NCBI GenBank assembly: GCA_025774605.1
Contig: JALGVR010000005.1
Location: 1-52,312, forward strand
DNA length: 52,312 nucleotides
Source: a bacterium
GTDB taxonomy: Bacteria > Electryoneota > AABM5-125-24 > Hatepunaeales > Hatepunaeaceae
Direction of reading: 5' to 3'
Program-made: the position numbers and the translations under genes
The notes under the pieces: generated by a model
The model's input: only the letters and a program-made list of their open reading frames with translations
Databases searched by the model: none
What the model was told of the DNA's origin: nothing
In this document: positions 1-7,758 of the stretch, one piece after another
Layout: every line of letters begins with the position of its first letter
Numbering within the stretch: the first letter of the stretch is position 1

Positions 1-91
1 TTCTACAAGGGCTTGATAAATCAGCCCCTGCGTGAAATTTATTCAGGCGTCAGCATTATATCCCAATAGAGGACAGAAGATATTGTCAAGG

Positions 92-120
92 AAATAAACC
101 CGTCCAGCTCGCCGGACGGG
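92..120 (-). terminator. Rho-independent terminator after gcvPB
   Basis: On the minus strand a 7-bp perfect GC-rich stem (CCCGTCC, 8-nt loop, GGACGGG; 99-120) is followed at once by a T-rich run (TTTATTT; 92-98). It lies about 80 nt past the gcvPB stop, in the right orientation to end that transcript. The T-rich tract exists only on the minus-strand side, which fixes the direction. Confidence 0.75.
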
Positions 121-196
121 TCACATGGGAAGCGCACGAAACGTAAACAGTATGTCGAACGCAAGTTTAATGGATCAAGACTAACTTCGCGGCAGT

Positions 197-1660
197 CTAA
201 CCTTCAGAACTATTTCCTCCCGCACCGTCCCGATAACAGACATCCAGCCTGCGCGCCGCGCTGGCTTCGTCGAGTCGTGACACCGGCGTGTTGTGCGGCG
301 CATTCTTCAGCATGTCGGGGTTCTCGCGCGCTTCACGGTCGATCCGCTTCAGCGCTTCGATGAAACTGTCCAGCGTTGCCAGGGTCTCCGTTTCCGTCGG
401 TTCCATCATCAGCGCCTGGTGTACGATCAGCGGGAAGCTGACGGTCGGGGCGTGGAAGCCGAAGTCGAGCAGCCGCTTGGCGATATCGACGACCTTCAAA
501 CCGTTGATGCACTGATTGTCGGCAGAGAAGACGACTTCGTGCATGCAGAGGTCGTCATAGGGCAGTTTGTAGATGCCGATGAGCCCGGCGCGCAGGTAGT
601 TGGCGTTCAGGATCGCCGTTTCCGAGACCCGCTTCAACCCCTCGCTCCCCAGCGACCTGATGTATGCCGCAGCGCGCACCAGCACACCAAAATTGCCGGC
701 GAAAGCCTGCACCCGCCCGATCGATTCAGGTCTGTCCCAATCCCAGTCGAAGCCGTCGCCGGTCCTCATGATGCGCGGCACCGGCAGGAATCTCCCGAGA
801 TCAGCAGACACCGCCACCGGTCCCGAACCGGGACCGCCACCGCCGTGAGGCGTTGAAAAGGTCTTGTGCAGGTTCAGATGAACGATGTCGAAGCCCAGGT
901 CACCCGGTCGAGCCAGTCCCATCAGGGCGTTCATGTTGGCGCCGTCCATGTAGAGCAGGGCGCCGGCGTCGTGAACCGCTTCGGCGACCTCATCTATCCG
1001 GTTCTCGAACAGCCCGAGTGTGTTGGGGTTGGTTACCATCAACGCCGCGATGTCCGGAGTGAGGGCTTCCTGCAACGCTTTCAGGTCGATCCGGCCGCTT
1101 CGATCGGAAGGGATCGGCACCGGCTCGAACCCCGCCATCACGATCGTCGCCGGGTTGGTGCCGTGCGAGGAGTCCGGGATAAGGACCTTCGTGCGCATAT
1201 CGTGACGCGAACGGTGGTAAGCCCTTGTCAGGAGCATGCCGGTCAGCTCGCCGTGTGCGCCGGCCGCCGGTTGAAGCGTTACCGCCGACAGACCGGTGAT
1301 CTCGCACAGCCATTCCTCGAGCGTCGCCATCAATTCCAGCGCGCCCTGGATAGTCGCAGCAGGCTGATGCGGGTGCAGTCCCGCAAATCCCGGCAGCGCG
1401 GCAAGGGTCTCGCTGACCTTGGGATTGTACTTCATCGTGCACGATCCGAGCGGATAGAAGCCCTTGTCAACGTGATGGTTCATGGTCGACAGGTTGATGA
1501 AATGCCGCACGACTTCGGACTCGGCAACCTGGGGCAGATCGAGCTCCCTGCGGCGCATTTCCCGCGGCGGTCCGGCAATATCCTCGGGAATGTCGGATGG
1601 CGGTATGTGACTGCTGCCGGCAGTCTGATTGTTAAGTTTGAATATCAACGGTGTGGACAT
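197..1660 (-). CDS. gcvPB: Glycine dehydrogenase (decarboxylating) subunit 2, P-protein beta
   Basis: This is the C-terminal half of the split P-protein of the glycine cleavage system, the PLP enzyme that decarboxylates glycine and passes the aminomethyl group to lipoyl-GcvH. At 487 aa it has the usual length of the two-subunit type. Visible motifs are the YPLGSCTMKYNP segment (residues 69-80), SSHGTNPA (164-171), and the PLP lysine K266 in NLHKTFSTPHGGGGPG. ATG start, with AAGG 8 nt upstream. In many bacteria gcvPA lies directly upstream; here the 400 bp upstream hold no coding sequence and the next gene is an ABC exporter, so gcvPA must lie elsewhere or beyond the left edge. A terminator follows at 92-120. 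The family call is very secure; the genomic isolation is the odd feature. Confidence 0.97.
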   Translation of the reverse strand: MSTPLIFKLNNQTAGSSHIPPSDIPEDIAGPPREMRRRELDLPQVAESEVVRHFINLSTMNHHVDKGFYPLGSCTMKYNPKVSETLAALPGFAGLHPHQPAATIQGALELMATLEEWLCEITGLSAVTLQPAAGAHGELTGMLLTRAYHRSRHDMRTKVLIPDSSHGTNPATIVMAGFEPVPIPSDRSGRIDLKALQEALTPDIAALMVTNPNTLGLFENRIDEVAEAVHDAGALLYMDGANMNALMGLARPGDLGFDIVHLNLHKTFSTPHGGGGPGSGPVAVSADLGRFLPVPRIMRTGDGFDWDWDRPESIGRVQAFAGNFGVLVRAAAYIRSLGSEGLKRVSETAILNANYLRAGLIGIYKLPYDDLCMHEVVFSADNQCINGLKVVDIAKRLLDFGFHAPTVSFPLIVHQALMMEPTETETLATLDSFIEALKRIDREARENPDMLKNAPHNTPVSRLDEASAARRLDVCYRDGAGGNSSEG

Positions 1661-1708
1661 TGTGACAGCCTTCAGTTATTGGTTTCGGTTCACTCCTCCT
1701 GCAGAGTA

Positions 1709-1720
1709 GGTGACGTCACC
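1709..1720. promoter_or_regulatory. Perfect 12-bp palindrome in the gcvPB leader
   Basis: GGTGACGTCACC is a perfect inverted repeat 49 nt upstream of the gcvPB ATG and just downstream of the predicted transcription start. Its position suits a repressor operator, but the regulator is unknown and a palindrome of this size can arise by chance. Confidence 0.35.
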
Positions 1721-1731
1721 GCTTCATTGTC

Positions 1732-1751
1732 ATTCCCGCGAAAGCGGGAAT
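1732..1751. repeat. Dispersed palindromic repeat (ATTCCCGC type)
   Basis: ATTCCCGC-GAAA-GCGGGAAT forms an 8-bp stem with a 4-nt loop. The same core appears twice more, in inverted arrangement, inside the element at 6210-6375 (6261-6280 and 6315-6334). Here it overlaps the predicted start of the gcvPB transcript and could form a 5' stem-loop on it. Confidence 0.65.
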
Positions 1752-1753
1752 TT

Positions 1754-1783
1754 AGAATACTGTTATTATTAAGCTTACATCAA
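1754..1783 (-). promoter_or_regulatory. Candidate sigma-70-type promoter for gcvPB
   Basis: On the minus strand TTGATG (-35; 1778-1783) and TATTCT (-10; 1754-1759) are separated by 18 bp. Transcription would start near 1747, giving a leader of nearly 90 nt that carries the palindromes at 1732-1751 and 1709-1720. Both hexamers match consensus only in part. Confidence 0.35.
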
Positions 1784-1918
1784 TAACAGGGCATGAACAC
1801 CTTAATTCGGCATAAGTGTATAAACAACAAGCCGGATTCCGGTTTTCCGGTCTGTCCGAAGATGATCGGTTCTTCGCTGTTTCATATGGGCTGTGATACA
1901 AAAGGGTAACTTTAACCT

Positions 1919-1989
1919 GGAGGGCGGACATTCCTGTCCGCCCCGCGGGCGCAGGGTTAATCCCGATCCCCGGACCGCAAGGGTCCGGG
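1919..1989. repeat. Composite GC-rich palindromic repeat
   Basis: Two palindromes lie side by side: a GGGCGGACATTCCTGTCCGCCC-like unit (1919-1943) and an 8-bp stem CCCGGACC-GCAAG-GGTCCGGG (1969-1989). The first is the same family as the inverted pair at 14512-14586 and the fragment near 9212. Both behave as short dispersed intergenic repeats. No T-tract follows either, so they are not clear terminators. Confidence 0.6.
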
Positions 1990-2059
1990 CCGCGTCGTCA
2001 GTTTCTTAGAGATGACAACAGGAAAACCCATATTATCAACCCTACATCTACAGTGCTGT

Positions 2060-3838
2060 TCAGGAAAACTGCAAACGGTACAGCCTGGCATAGATGCCGT
2101 CCTGTGCCAACAGTTCTTTATGCGTGCCGGTCTCGCGGACGCGACCCTTGTGGATCACCACGATCCTGTCCGCCTGCTGAATGGTTGAAAGCCTGTGAGC
2201 CACCACCAGCGTGGTGCGATCCTTCATCAGCCGCTCCAGCGCCTCCTGTATCTGCCGTTCGGTCTCGGTGTCCACTGCGGACGTGGCTTCATCGAGCAGC
2301 ATAATCGGCGCATCGGCGGCAACGGCGCGCGCTATCGCCAGCAGTTGCTTCTGTCCGCCCGATAGCCTGGCGCCCCGCTCGCCGACCGATTCGTCCATCG
2401 CATCGGGCAATGCCTCGACGAATTCAAGCGCATTGGCGCTCCGCAGCGCATCCTTAAGCTCGGCTTCGCTGACGGCGGTGTCGCCAAGGGTGACGTTATC
2501 GGCGATGGAGCCGCTGAACAGAAACACGTCCTGCTGAACCACTCCGAATACCCTTCTCAGATCGGCGACGTTATATTCTCGAATGTCCCTGCCGTCAAGG
2601 AGTATATGCCCGGACGTCACATCCCAGAACCGTTGCAGCAGGCTGATCAACGTGGTCTTGCCCGCGCCGGTGGCGCCGACGATGGCGACCGTCTGACCGG
2701 GCTCGACACTAAAAGATACATCCGTAAGTACCCTTTCGCCACTCTTGTACTCGAATCCCACCCGGTCGAACTCGACTTTGCCCCTTATGCCTCCGGTCGA
2801 AACCGGTTCCGGCGGATCATCTATCTCCGGCTCGGTGTCGAACAGCCAGAACACCCGTTCCGCAGCCGCCATTGCCGCCTGCATGGTGTTGTAACGCTCG
2901 CTGAGGTCGCGGATCGGCCGGAAGAAGCGTTCGGCGTACTGCAGGAACGCCACCAGCGCGCCCCAGCTCAGCGCGTCGTCCCTGATCATCAATCCGCCGA
3001 CCAGCAGGATCAGCGCGGTGGAGATCGCCGACGTCAACTGAACACCCGGGAAGAACAGGGCGAAATAACGGATGGCTCTCAGGTAGGCGTTGCGGAAATC
3101 GATGTTCAAGAGCCTGAATTTCTTCAACGCATACTTCTTCTTGACAAACAGTTGAACCGTGCGTACGCCGCTGATGTGCTCCTGCATGAAGCCGTTCAGC
3201 TTTGCCAGAGCCTCGCGTATATCACGGAAGGTAACCCGCACCTTTCGCCTGAAAGCAACGACCATCCAGATCAGCAGCGGCAGAACGAGGAAGGTGACCA
3301 GCGCCAGCTTCAGGTTCAACACGATCATCACCACGACGATCCCCACCAGCGTCAGCAGGTCGCCGACTATCGACACCACGCCGGTGCTGAACAGCTCGTT
3401 TAACGTCTGGATGTCGTTGGTGACGCGTGTCATCATCCAGCCGATCGGTTTGGAATCGATGAACTTGACGTCCATGCGTTGCAGGTGGTCAAAGAGCCGC
3501 GTGCGCATGTCAAAAACCACCCGCTGTCCGATCCATTGGGTCAGATACATCTGCAGGGAGCGAAAGATGAACGTTATTACCTGCAAACCCATGAATAACA
3601 GGACGATCCAGCCCAGCCCCTCCAGCCTGCCGACGGCTATATGTTCATCGATGCCGATCTTGATGATCAGGGGCCCCGCCAGCTCCGCGCCCGTTCCGAC
3701 CAGGAGCAGAACGACCGCGCAGACCAGGTGAAGGTAATAACCCTTCATGAAGCCAAGCAGCCTCTTCATCAGCCGGGCGTCGTAAGCCTGCCCGTAGATG
3801 TCCTCATCCGGGCCAAGGGCGTGGGGACCGGGACTCAT
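2060..3838 (-). CDS. ABC exporter subunit B, fused permease-ATPase (catalytically consensus half)
   Basis: A 592-aa type IV exporter half-transporter: six hydrophobic segments in residues 30-330, then an ATPase domain. Visible are Walker A GATGAGKT (388-395), signature LSGGQ (492-496), Walker B MLLDEATSAVD with the catalytic Glu, and the switch His in VVAHRLST. The ATG overlaps the stop of the upstream half-transporter by 4 nt (ATGA), so the two are translationally coupled and almost certainly form a heterodimer like MdlA/MdlB, TmrA/TmrB or TM287/TM288. Substrate unknown; lipids, peptides or drugs are all possible for this family. This half keeps the Walker B Glu that its partner lacks. Confidence 0.92.
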   Translation of the reverse strand: MSPGPHALGPDEDIYGQAYDARLMKRLLGFMKGYYLHLVCAVVLLLVGTGAELAGPLIIKIGIDEHIAVGRLEGLGWIVLLFMGLQVITFIFRSLQMYLTQWIGQRVVFDMRTRLFDHLQRMDVKFIDSKPIGWMMTRVTNDIQTLNELFSTGVVSIVGDLLTLVGIVVVMIVLNLKLALVTFLVLPLLIWMVVAFRRKVRVTFRDIREALAKLNGFMQEHISGVRTVQLFVKKKYALKKFRLLNIDFRNAYLRAIRYFALFFPGVQLTSAISTALILLVGGLMIRDDALSWGALVAFLQYAERFFRPIRDLSERYNTMQAAMAAAERVFWLFDTEPEIDDPPEPVSTGGIRGKVEFDRVGFEYKSGERVLTDVSFSVEPGQTVAIVGATGAGKTTLISLLQRFWDVTSGHILLDGRDIREYNVADLRRVFGVVQQDVFLFSGSIADNVTLGDTAVSEAELKDALRSANALEFVEALPDAMDESVGERGARLSGGQKQLLAIARAVAADAPIMLLDEATSAVDTETERQIQEALERLMKDRTTLVVAHRLSTIQQADRIVVIHKGRVRETGTHKELLAQDGIYARLYRLQFS

Positions 3839-5724
3839 GAGATCTCCCCCAGTTCATCGGCGAGGCGTTGGCGGTGGTACATATCGGCGTAGACACCGCC
3901 GAGCTTCATCAGTTCCTCATGGGTGCCGAATTCAGCCACAGCGCCACCCTCAAGTACTGCGATACGGTCGGCGCGCTCGGACGCGGCGAGCCGGTGAGTC
4001 ACCAGGATTACGGTTTTGCCCTTGAGCCCGGTCTTGATGTTGTTGATGATCTCGGACTCGGTGCGCGTGTCGACAGCGCTGAGGGCGTCGTCCAGGACGA
4101 GTATCGGTGGATCGAGCAACAGGGCGCGCGCCAGCGTGAGCCGTTGCTGCTGACCACCGGAAAGGGTTACGCCCCGCTCGCCGATGCGGGTGTCATATGC
4201 GTCGGGGAAATCGTCTACATCGAGGTCAAAGCGGGCCATCTGTGCCGCGTGCCGGATCTCCTGGACCGTGGCGTCGGGTTTGCCGAATGCGATGTTCTCG
4301 GTGATCGTGGCTGAAAAGAGGAACGGCGTCTGATCAACATAGCCTATCATGCGGCGCAGTCGGGATACCGGCAGTTCGTTCCAGGCCACCTCCCGCCCGT
4401 CAGCCGCCGAACGAGACTCCCGGGAGGCAGTACGTCCAGCCTCAAGCCTCGCCGGGGGCGCGAGCTCGGGAAATCCACTGAGAATCACAGTACCCTGCCG
4501 GGGTTCATACAAGCGGCTTAGTATCCGCAACAGCGTACTCTTCCCCGATCCGGTTCTGCCCACCACGGCGGTGATTTTTCCTTGCGGGAACAGCAGATTC
4601 AGATTGTCAAAGACCTGCGGTCCCTGATCGTTGTAGCTGAAACGGATGTTGCTGAACCTTATGCCGGACGCTTGAGCCTCGGACGCCGGCTGGACGGTCT
4701 TATCGTCGGCTTCATGACCATCAGCCGAGCCGTCATCATCGGAGAACTGTTCATTGACGTCGAGTATCTCCCTTAGTCGCTTGTGTGAAGCCTTGCCGCG
4801 CTGGTAGAGGTGAGTGACCCAGCCCAGTGCGATCATCGGCCAGGTCATCAACGCCAGGTAGCTCAGGAAGGCGATGAAGTCGCCCAGTCCGATAACTCCG
4901 GCGATTACTCTCTGCCCGCCGACCCACATGATACCGGCGACGCCGAACCCGATCAGCATGGTCAAGACAGGCATGAACAGCGCCTGTACCCTTGCCACGA
5001 CCATGCTGCGCTTGAAGTAAAGCCTGCAGGTGGCGGCGAATTTTTCTGATTCGCGCTGCTCGCGCACGAAGGATTTTATCACCCTTGCGCCGGAGAGATT
5101 CTCCTGGACATGCGCCTCCAACGCACCATATACCCTCTGCTGCTGCAGGTTCACACGGTGTATCGTACCGGTCAATGATATCACAACGCCGCCGATGACG
5201 GGCGCCAGGATCATCACGAGCAGCGCAAGTTTGGGATCCAGGTAGAACATCATCGCGGCGGAGAAGATCAGCGTCAGCGAGGTGGCGACCGAGAATTGCA
5301 ACGCCGGTCCCAACACCATCCTGACCCGTTCAAGATCATCGGTCGAACGCGCCATCAGGTCACCGGTCAGGCTGCGGTCGAAGAACTTCGGCGCCAGGCT
5401 GAGAAGGTGGCTGAAATAATTCTCGCGCAGGTCGCTCTCCACCCACCGTGAAGCCCCGATGACCACGCGACGCATCAGGTAACGGAAGACGCCGCCGATG
5501 AAGGCGACGATGATGATCGACCCGGCGAAGCCGTACAGCCAGCCGACAGGACGCGACGCCTGCAGGGCGTTTACGCCCGACCTGAGCAGCATCGGACCCA
5601 GGACGTCAAACGCCGAAGCCAGCGCCGCCGCGGTCAGTCCGAAAGCAAGCCGTTTGCGGTACGGTCTGGTGAATGCGGCCAGAGTGCCAATGAAGCTCGT
5701 ATCATTGAATGACATTCTCTTCAA
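3835..5724 (-). CDS. ABC exporter subunit A, fused permease-ATPase (degenerate ATPase site)
   Basis: A 629-aa permease-ATPase fusion, partner of the gene that overlaps its 3' end. Transmembrane domain about residues 20-310, Walker A GRTGSGKS (389-396), signature LSGGQ (521-525). Walker B reads LVLDDALSAVD (542-552): the catalytic Glu is replaced by Asp546, the hallmark of the degenerate site in heterodimeric exporters. Two features are unusual: an acidic low-complexity linker before the ATPase domain (about 327-352) and an insertion of about 30 residues (419-449) between the nucleotide-binding strands and the Q-loop. The TTG at 5724 overlaps the upstream stop (TTGA) and has GGGAG 4 nt before it; an ATG three codons later is the alternative. 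Confidence 0.9.
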   Translation of the reverse strand: MKRMSFNDTSFIGTLAAFTRPYRKRLAFGLTAAALASAFDVLGPMLLRSGVNALQASRPVGWLYGFAGSIIIVAFIGGVFRYLMRRVVIGASRWVESDLRENYFSHLLSLAPKFFDRSLTGDLMARSTDDLERVRMVLGPALQFSVATSLTLIFSAAMMFYLDPKLALLVMILAPVIGGVVISLTGTIHRVNLQQQRVYGALEAHVQENLSGARVIKSFVREQRESEKFAATCRLYFKRSMVVARVQALFMPVLTMLIGFGVAGIMWVGGQRVIAGVIGLGDFIAFLSYLALMTWPMIALGWVTHLYQRGKASHKRLREILDVNEQFSDDDGSADGHEADDKTVQPASEAQASGIRFSNIRFSYNDQGPQVFDNLNLLFPQGKITAVVGRTGSGKSTLLRILSRLYEPRQGTVILSGFPELAPPARLEAGRTASRESRSAADGREVAWNELPVSRLRRMIGYVDQTPFLFSATITENIAFGKPDATVQEIRHAAQMARFDLDVDDFPDAYDTRIGERGVTLSGGQQQRLTLARALLLDPPILVLDDALSAVDTRTESEIINNIKTGLKGKTVILVTHRLAASERADRIAVLEGGAVAEFGTHEELMKLGGVYADMYHRQRLADELGEIS

Positions 5725-6164
5725 GCAGCTCCCGTTTCGAGGGAACGAACCCGGTACGGCAGCCTTTCACGCAGACCTTCGGCCTCCTCTTGCGTGGGGG
5801 TGATCAGAATTACATCCTCCTTCATGCTCAGCGGGTCGACATCCCCGACGATACGCCATTCACTTTCCCGCCGCCAGTCATGTTTCATCGCCGTATTAAC
5901 CCTTCCGCCCTGAAACTGGTAGTATGTTTTATCCTCAGGCGATAATCGACCATACATGTCCTTCGATCCGTAAATTACCCGGCGGGCGCACAGTTTTCGC
6001 GGCACGCGGGATGTTATCAAAATACAACGATCACAGCCGCTTTCCAATGCCGCGCCAGTTACAGCGACACCTTTAATTAAATGGTTGAAGGATGGTTCGG
6101 CGGACGCAACAGGATATACAGGGAATTCTTTAAGCTGTTCTCGAGGAACGATTTCCACGTTCAA
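5721..6164 (-). CDS. Hypothetical protein, first gene of the ABC exporter unit
   Basis: A 147-aa soluble protein with no signal peptide or membrane segment. I do not recognise the family with confidence. The C-terminal half has a KHDWRRESEWRIVGD stretch loosely like the end of DUF2971-type proteins, which is weak evidence. Two Cys lie in GCDRC and one more in KLCARR. It starts at a TTG (6164), or a GTG two codons later, and its stop overlaps the start of exporter subunit A by 4 nt, so it is probably co-translated with the exporter. The repeat element at 6210-6375 sits directly upstream. It may be an accessory factor, or the 3' remnant of a larger gene. Confidence 0.6.
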   Translation of the reverse strand: MNVEIVPREQLKEFPVYPVASAEPSFNHLIKGVAVTGAALESGCDRCILITSRVPRKLCARRVIYGSKDMYGRLSPEDKTYYQFQGGRVNTAMKHDWRRESEWRIVGDVDPLSMKEDVILITPTQEEAEGLRERLPYRVRSLETGAA

Positions 6165-6209
6165 TTTAAGCCTGATTTAGCCTGCGGTTCTTCGCTTCAT
6201 TGACTGGGA

Positions 6210-6375
6210 GCGCGGACACTACTACCTACTTGAGTAAAAAAGCGTATGAAAGATGCTGTCATTCCCGCGAAGGCGGGAATCCAGGCAACTTACGTAATAT
6301 CAAATGCTTATCTGGATTCCCGCCTTCGCGGGATTAATAACGGTTATATATGCAAGTAGGTACTACCGTCCGCGC
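6210..6375. mobile_element. MITE-like element with terminal inverted repeats and nested palindromes
   Basis: About 166 bp bounded by imperfect inverted repeats of roughly 23-25 bp: the left end begins GCGCGGACACTACTACCT and goes on to ACTTG, the right end is the near complement, ending TACTACCGTCCGCGC. Inside, a 22-bp perfect inverted repeat (6263-6284 and 6312-6333; core ATTCCCGCGAAGGCGGGAAT) surrounds an AT-rich centre, and each arm is itself a small hairpin. No ORF is present. The size, TIRs and lack of coding capacity fit a miniature inverted-repeat element; no target-site duplication is obvious by eye. Confidence 0.55.
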
Positions 6376-6393
6376 ATGCAGCCGATTGCAGTA

Positions 6394-7020
6394 TCACCCG
6401 ATCACGGTCGTCCTCAGCCTCTCGATCTGTTCATCGGTCAACCTCATCGGTTCACCGATCAGGCGGGCGATAAATGTAACCTTTGCGCAGAACTCAAGCC
6501 GTTCCAGCCGGTGGTGGGCTTCGATCAGGGTCTCTCCCGCCGTCAGAGCGCCGTGCCGGTCAAGAATGACGGCATCATGACCGTCGATCAAGCCTTTTAT
6601 TGCTTCCGCTCCTTCAGCGCTCGAAGGCGCGGCGAAGGGCGCGGTCGGGACGCGCCCCAGTGTCATGACCATCTCGGGCAGCAGATCCGCCTCAAGCGAA
6701 ACCCCCGCCAGGCTGAGGGCGACAGTATACGGCGGGTGGGCGTGGATGACGGCGTTGACGTCCGGTCGTATCCGGTATGCCTCGAAGTGCATCGGAGCTT
6801 CACTGGTCAAGCGACCGTCCGTCTCGAGATGACCTCCCCTGTCGCAGACAAGCAGCTCATCCTCGACGAGATCTCCCTTGCACCTGCCGGCGGGTGTAAA
6901 CAGAAACCTGCCGGAGGCCAGCCTGATCGATATGTTTCCATCGGTCGCCACAACCAGACCGCTGTCATACAGTCTATGCGCAACGGAGACAATCTCATGT
7001 CTGGCCTGCCGTTCGTTCAT
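6394..7020 (-). CDS. Class II aldolase/adducin family protein (fuculose-phosphate aldolase-like)
   Basis: A 208-aa zinc-dependent aldolase of the FucA/AraD fold, expected to split or epimerise sugar phosphates. The TDGNISIRL segment, the catalytic Glu in TSEAPMH, the paired zinc ligands in VIHAHPPY, and the third His in LDRHGAL are all present, so the enzyme looks active. Substrate cannot be read from sequence; L-fuculose-1-phosphate, a ribulose phosphate or a methylthioribulose phosphate are possible. The ATG overlaps the stop of the ABC ATPase upstream by 4 nt, an unexpected coupling of a sugar enzyme to an efflux-type ATPase. Confidence 0.9.
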   Translation of the reverse strand: MNERQARHEIVSVAHRLYDSGLVVATDGNISIRLASGRFLFTPAGRCKGDLVEDELLVCDRGGHLETDGRLTSEAPMHFEAYRIRPDVNAVIHAHPPYTVALSLAGVSLEADLLPEMVMTLGRVPTAPFAAPSSAEGAEAIKGLIDGHDAVILDRHGALTAGETLIEAHHRLERLEFCAKVTFIARLIGEPMRLTDEQIERLRTTVIG

Positions 7021-7718
7021 CGTCGATCACCGGTTTGCGGCTCTTCGCTGATCTCGCCGTCCAACATCCCGACGATCCGGTCGGCGTATCCGAGCAGGCG
7101 GGGATCATGGGTTACCATAATCACGGTTTGTCCCTCCTGAGACAGCCTGACCAGTAGTTCAACGATCTCCTGCCCGGTTTTCGTGTCAAGGTTGCCGGTG
7201 GGCTCATCGGCAAGTACCACAGAGGGGTTACTCGCCAGAGCCCTGGCGACCGCAACCCGCTGCTGCTCACCGCCCGACAACTGCGAGGGCAGATGGTTCA
7301 TTCGTCGCGCCAGCCCAACCTTCTCGAGCGCGAGTTGCGCCCTCTCCAGCCGCTCCGAATCCTTCATTGAACGGTAGGAAAGGGGCAGTATCACGTTTCT
7401 CAGCGCCGACGTGCGCGGCAGGAGGTTGAAATTCTGGAAGATAAAGCCGATGGTTCGGTTCCTTACACGTGATCGCTCGTCATCGCTCAAGTCGCCGACA
7501 TTCCTGCCGTCAAGGTGGTAGCTCCCGCTGTCCGGGGTGTCAAGCAGTCCGATAATGTTCATCAGGGTGGATTTGCCGGAGCCGGACGGACCGGATACGA
7601 CCAGGAAATCGCCCTTGTTTACAGCAAGATTGACATCCTTCAAGGCGTGGACAGTCACGGAGCCCATCGGATAGCTTTTGTGGATACCGCTGAGATTGAT
7701 TAAATATGAGTTGTTCAA
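7017..7718 (-). CDS. ABC transporter ATP-binding protein, MacB/LolD type
   Basis: A 233-aa stand-alone ATPase of the MacB/LolD/FtsE class. Walker [10 protein letters not shown], signature LSGGEQQRV, Walker [13 protein letters not shown] and the H-loop VTHDP are all present. The [11 protein letters not shown] and [16 protein letters not shown] segments are typical of MacB-like ATPases. It follows a TolC-like outer-membrane gene by 40 nt, as in MacAB-TolC efflux operons, but no FtsX/MacB permease or MacA-type adaptor is nearby. The start is TTG at 7718 because the conserved N-terminal strand begins right after it; the ribosome site is weak. The downstream aldolase overlaps by 4 nt. Confidence 0.9.
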   Translation of the reverse strand: MNNSYLINLSGIHKSYPMGSVTVHALKDVNLAVNKGDFLVVSGPSGSGKSTLMNIIGLLDTPDSGSYHLDGRNVGDLSDDERSRVRNRTIGFIFQNFNLLPRTSALRNVILPLSYRSMKDSERLERAQLALEKVGLARRMNHLPSQLSGGEQQRVAVARALASNPSVVLADEPTGNLDTKTGQEIVELLVRLSQEGQTVIMVTHDPRLLGYADRIVGMLDGEISEEPQTGDRR

Positions 7719-7758
7719 GTCGATCTTGGTAATGTTGCCTGAATCCTGCTGATCTGCA

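Larger units (their letters stand above)
1661..2059. other. 400-bp non-coding region between gcvPB and the ABC exporter
   Basis: No plausible gene is visible. The region holds the likely gcvPB promoter and leader, a perfect 12-bp palindrome (1709-1720), a GAAA-capped hairpin (1732-1751), and a composite repeat stretch (1919-1989) of two GC-rich palindromes. It also forms the 3' flank of the ABC exporter gene, which ends at 2060. I saw no recognisable glycine riboswitch aptamer in the leader, though I could only check for its conserved blocks by eye. Confidence 0.7.

Noticed and set aside
1661-1750. Glycine riboswitch in the gcvPB leader
   Set aside because: I could not find the conserved aptamer blocks by eye; the structure present is a dispersed hairpin and a palindrome. 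A covariance-model search (Infernal with the glycine riboswitch model) would decide.
866-1786. Long plus-strand open frame opposite gcvPB
   Set aside because: Shadow of a high-GC gene: no ribosome site, no family motif, and the minus-strand frame is a textbook GcvPB.
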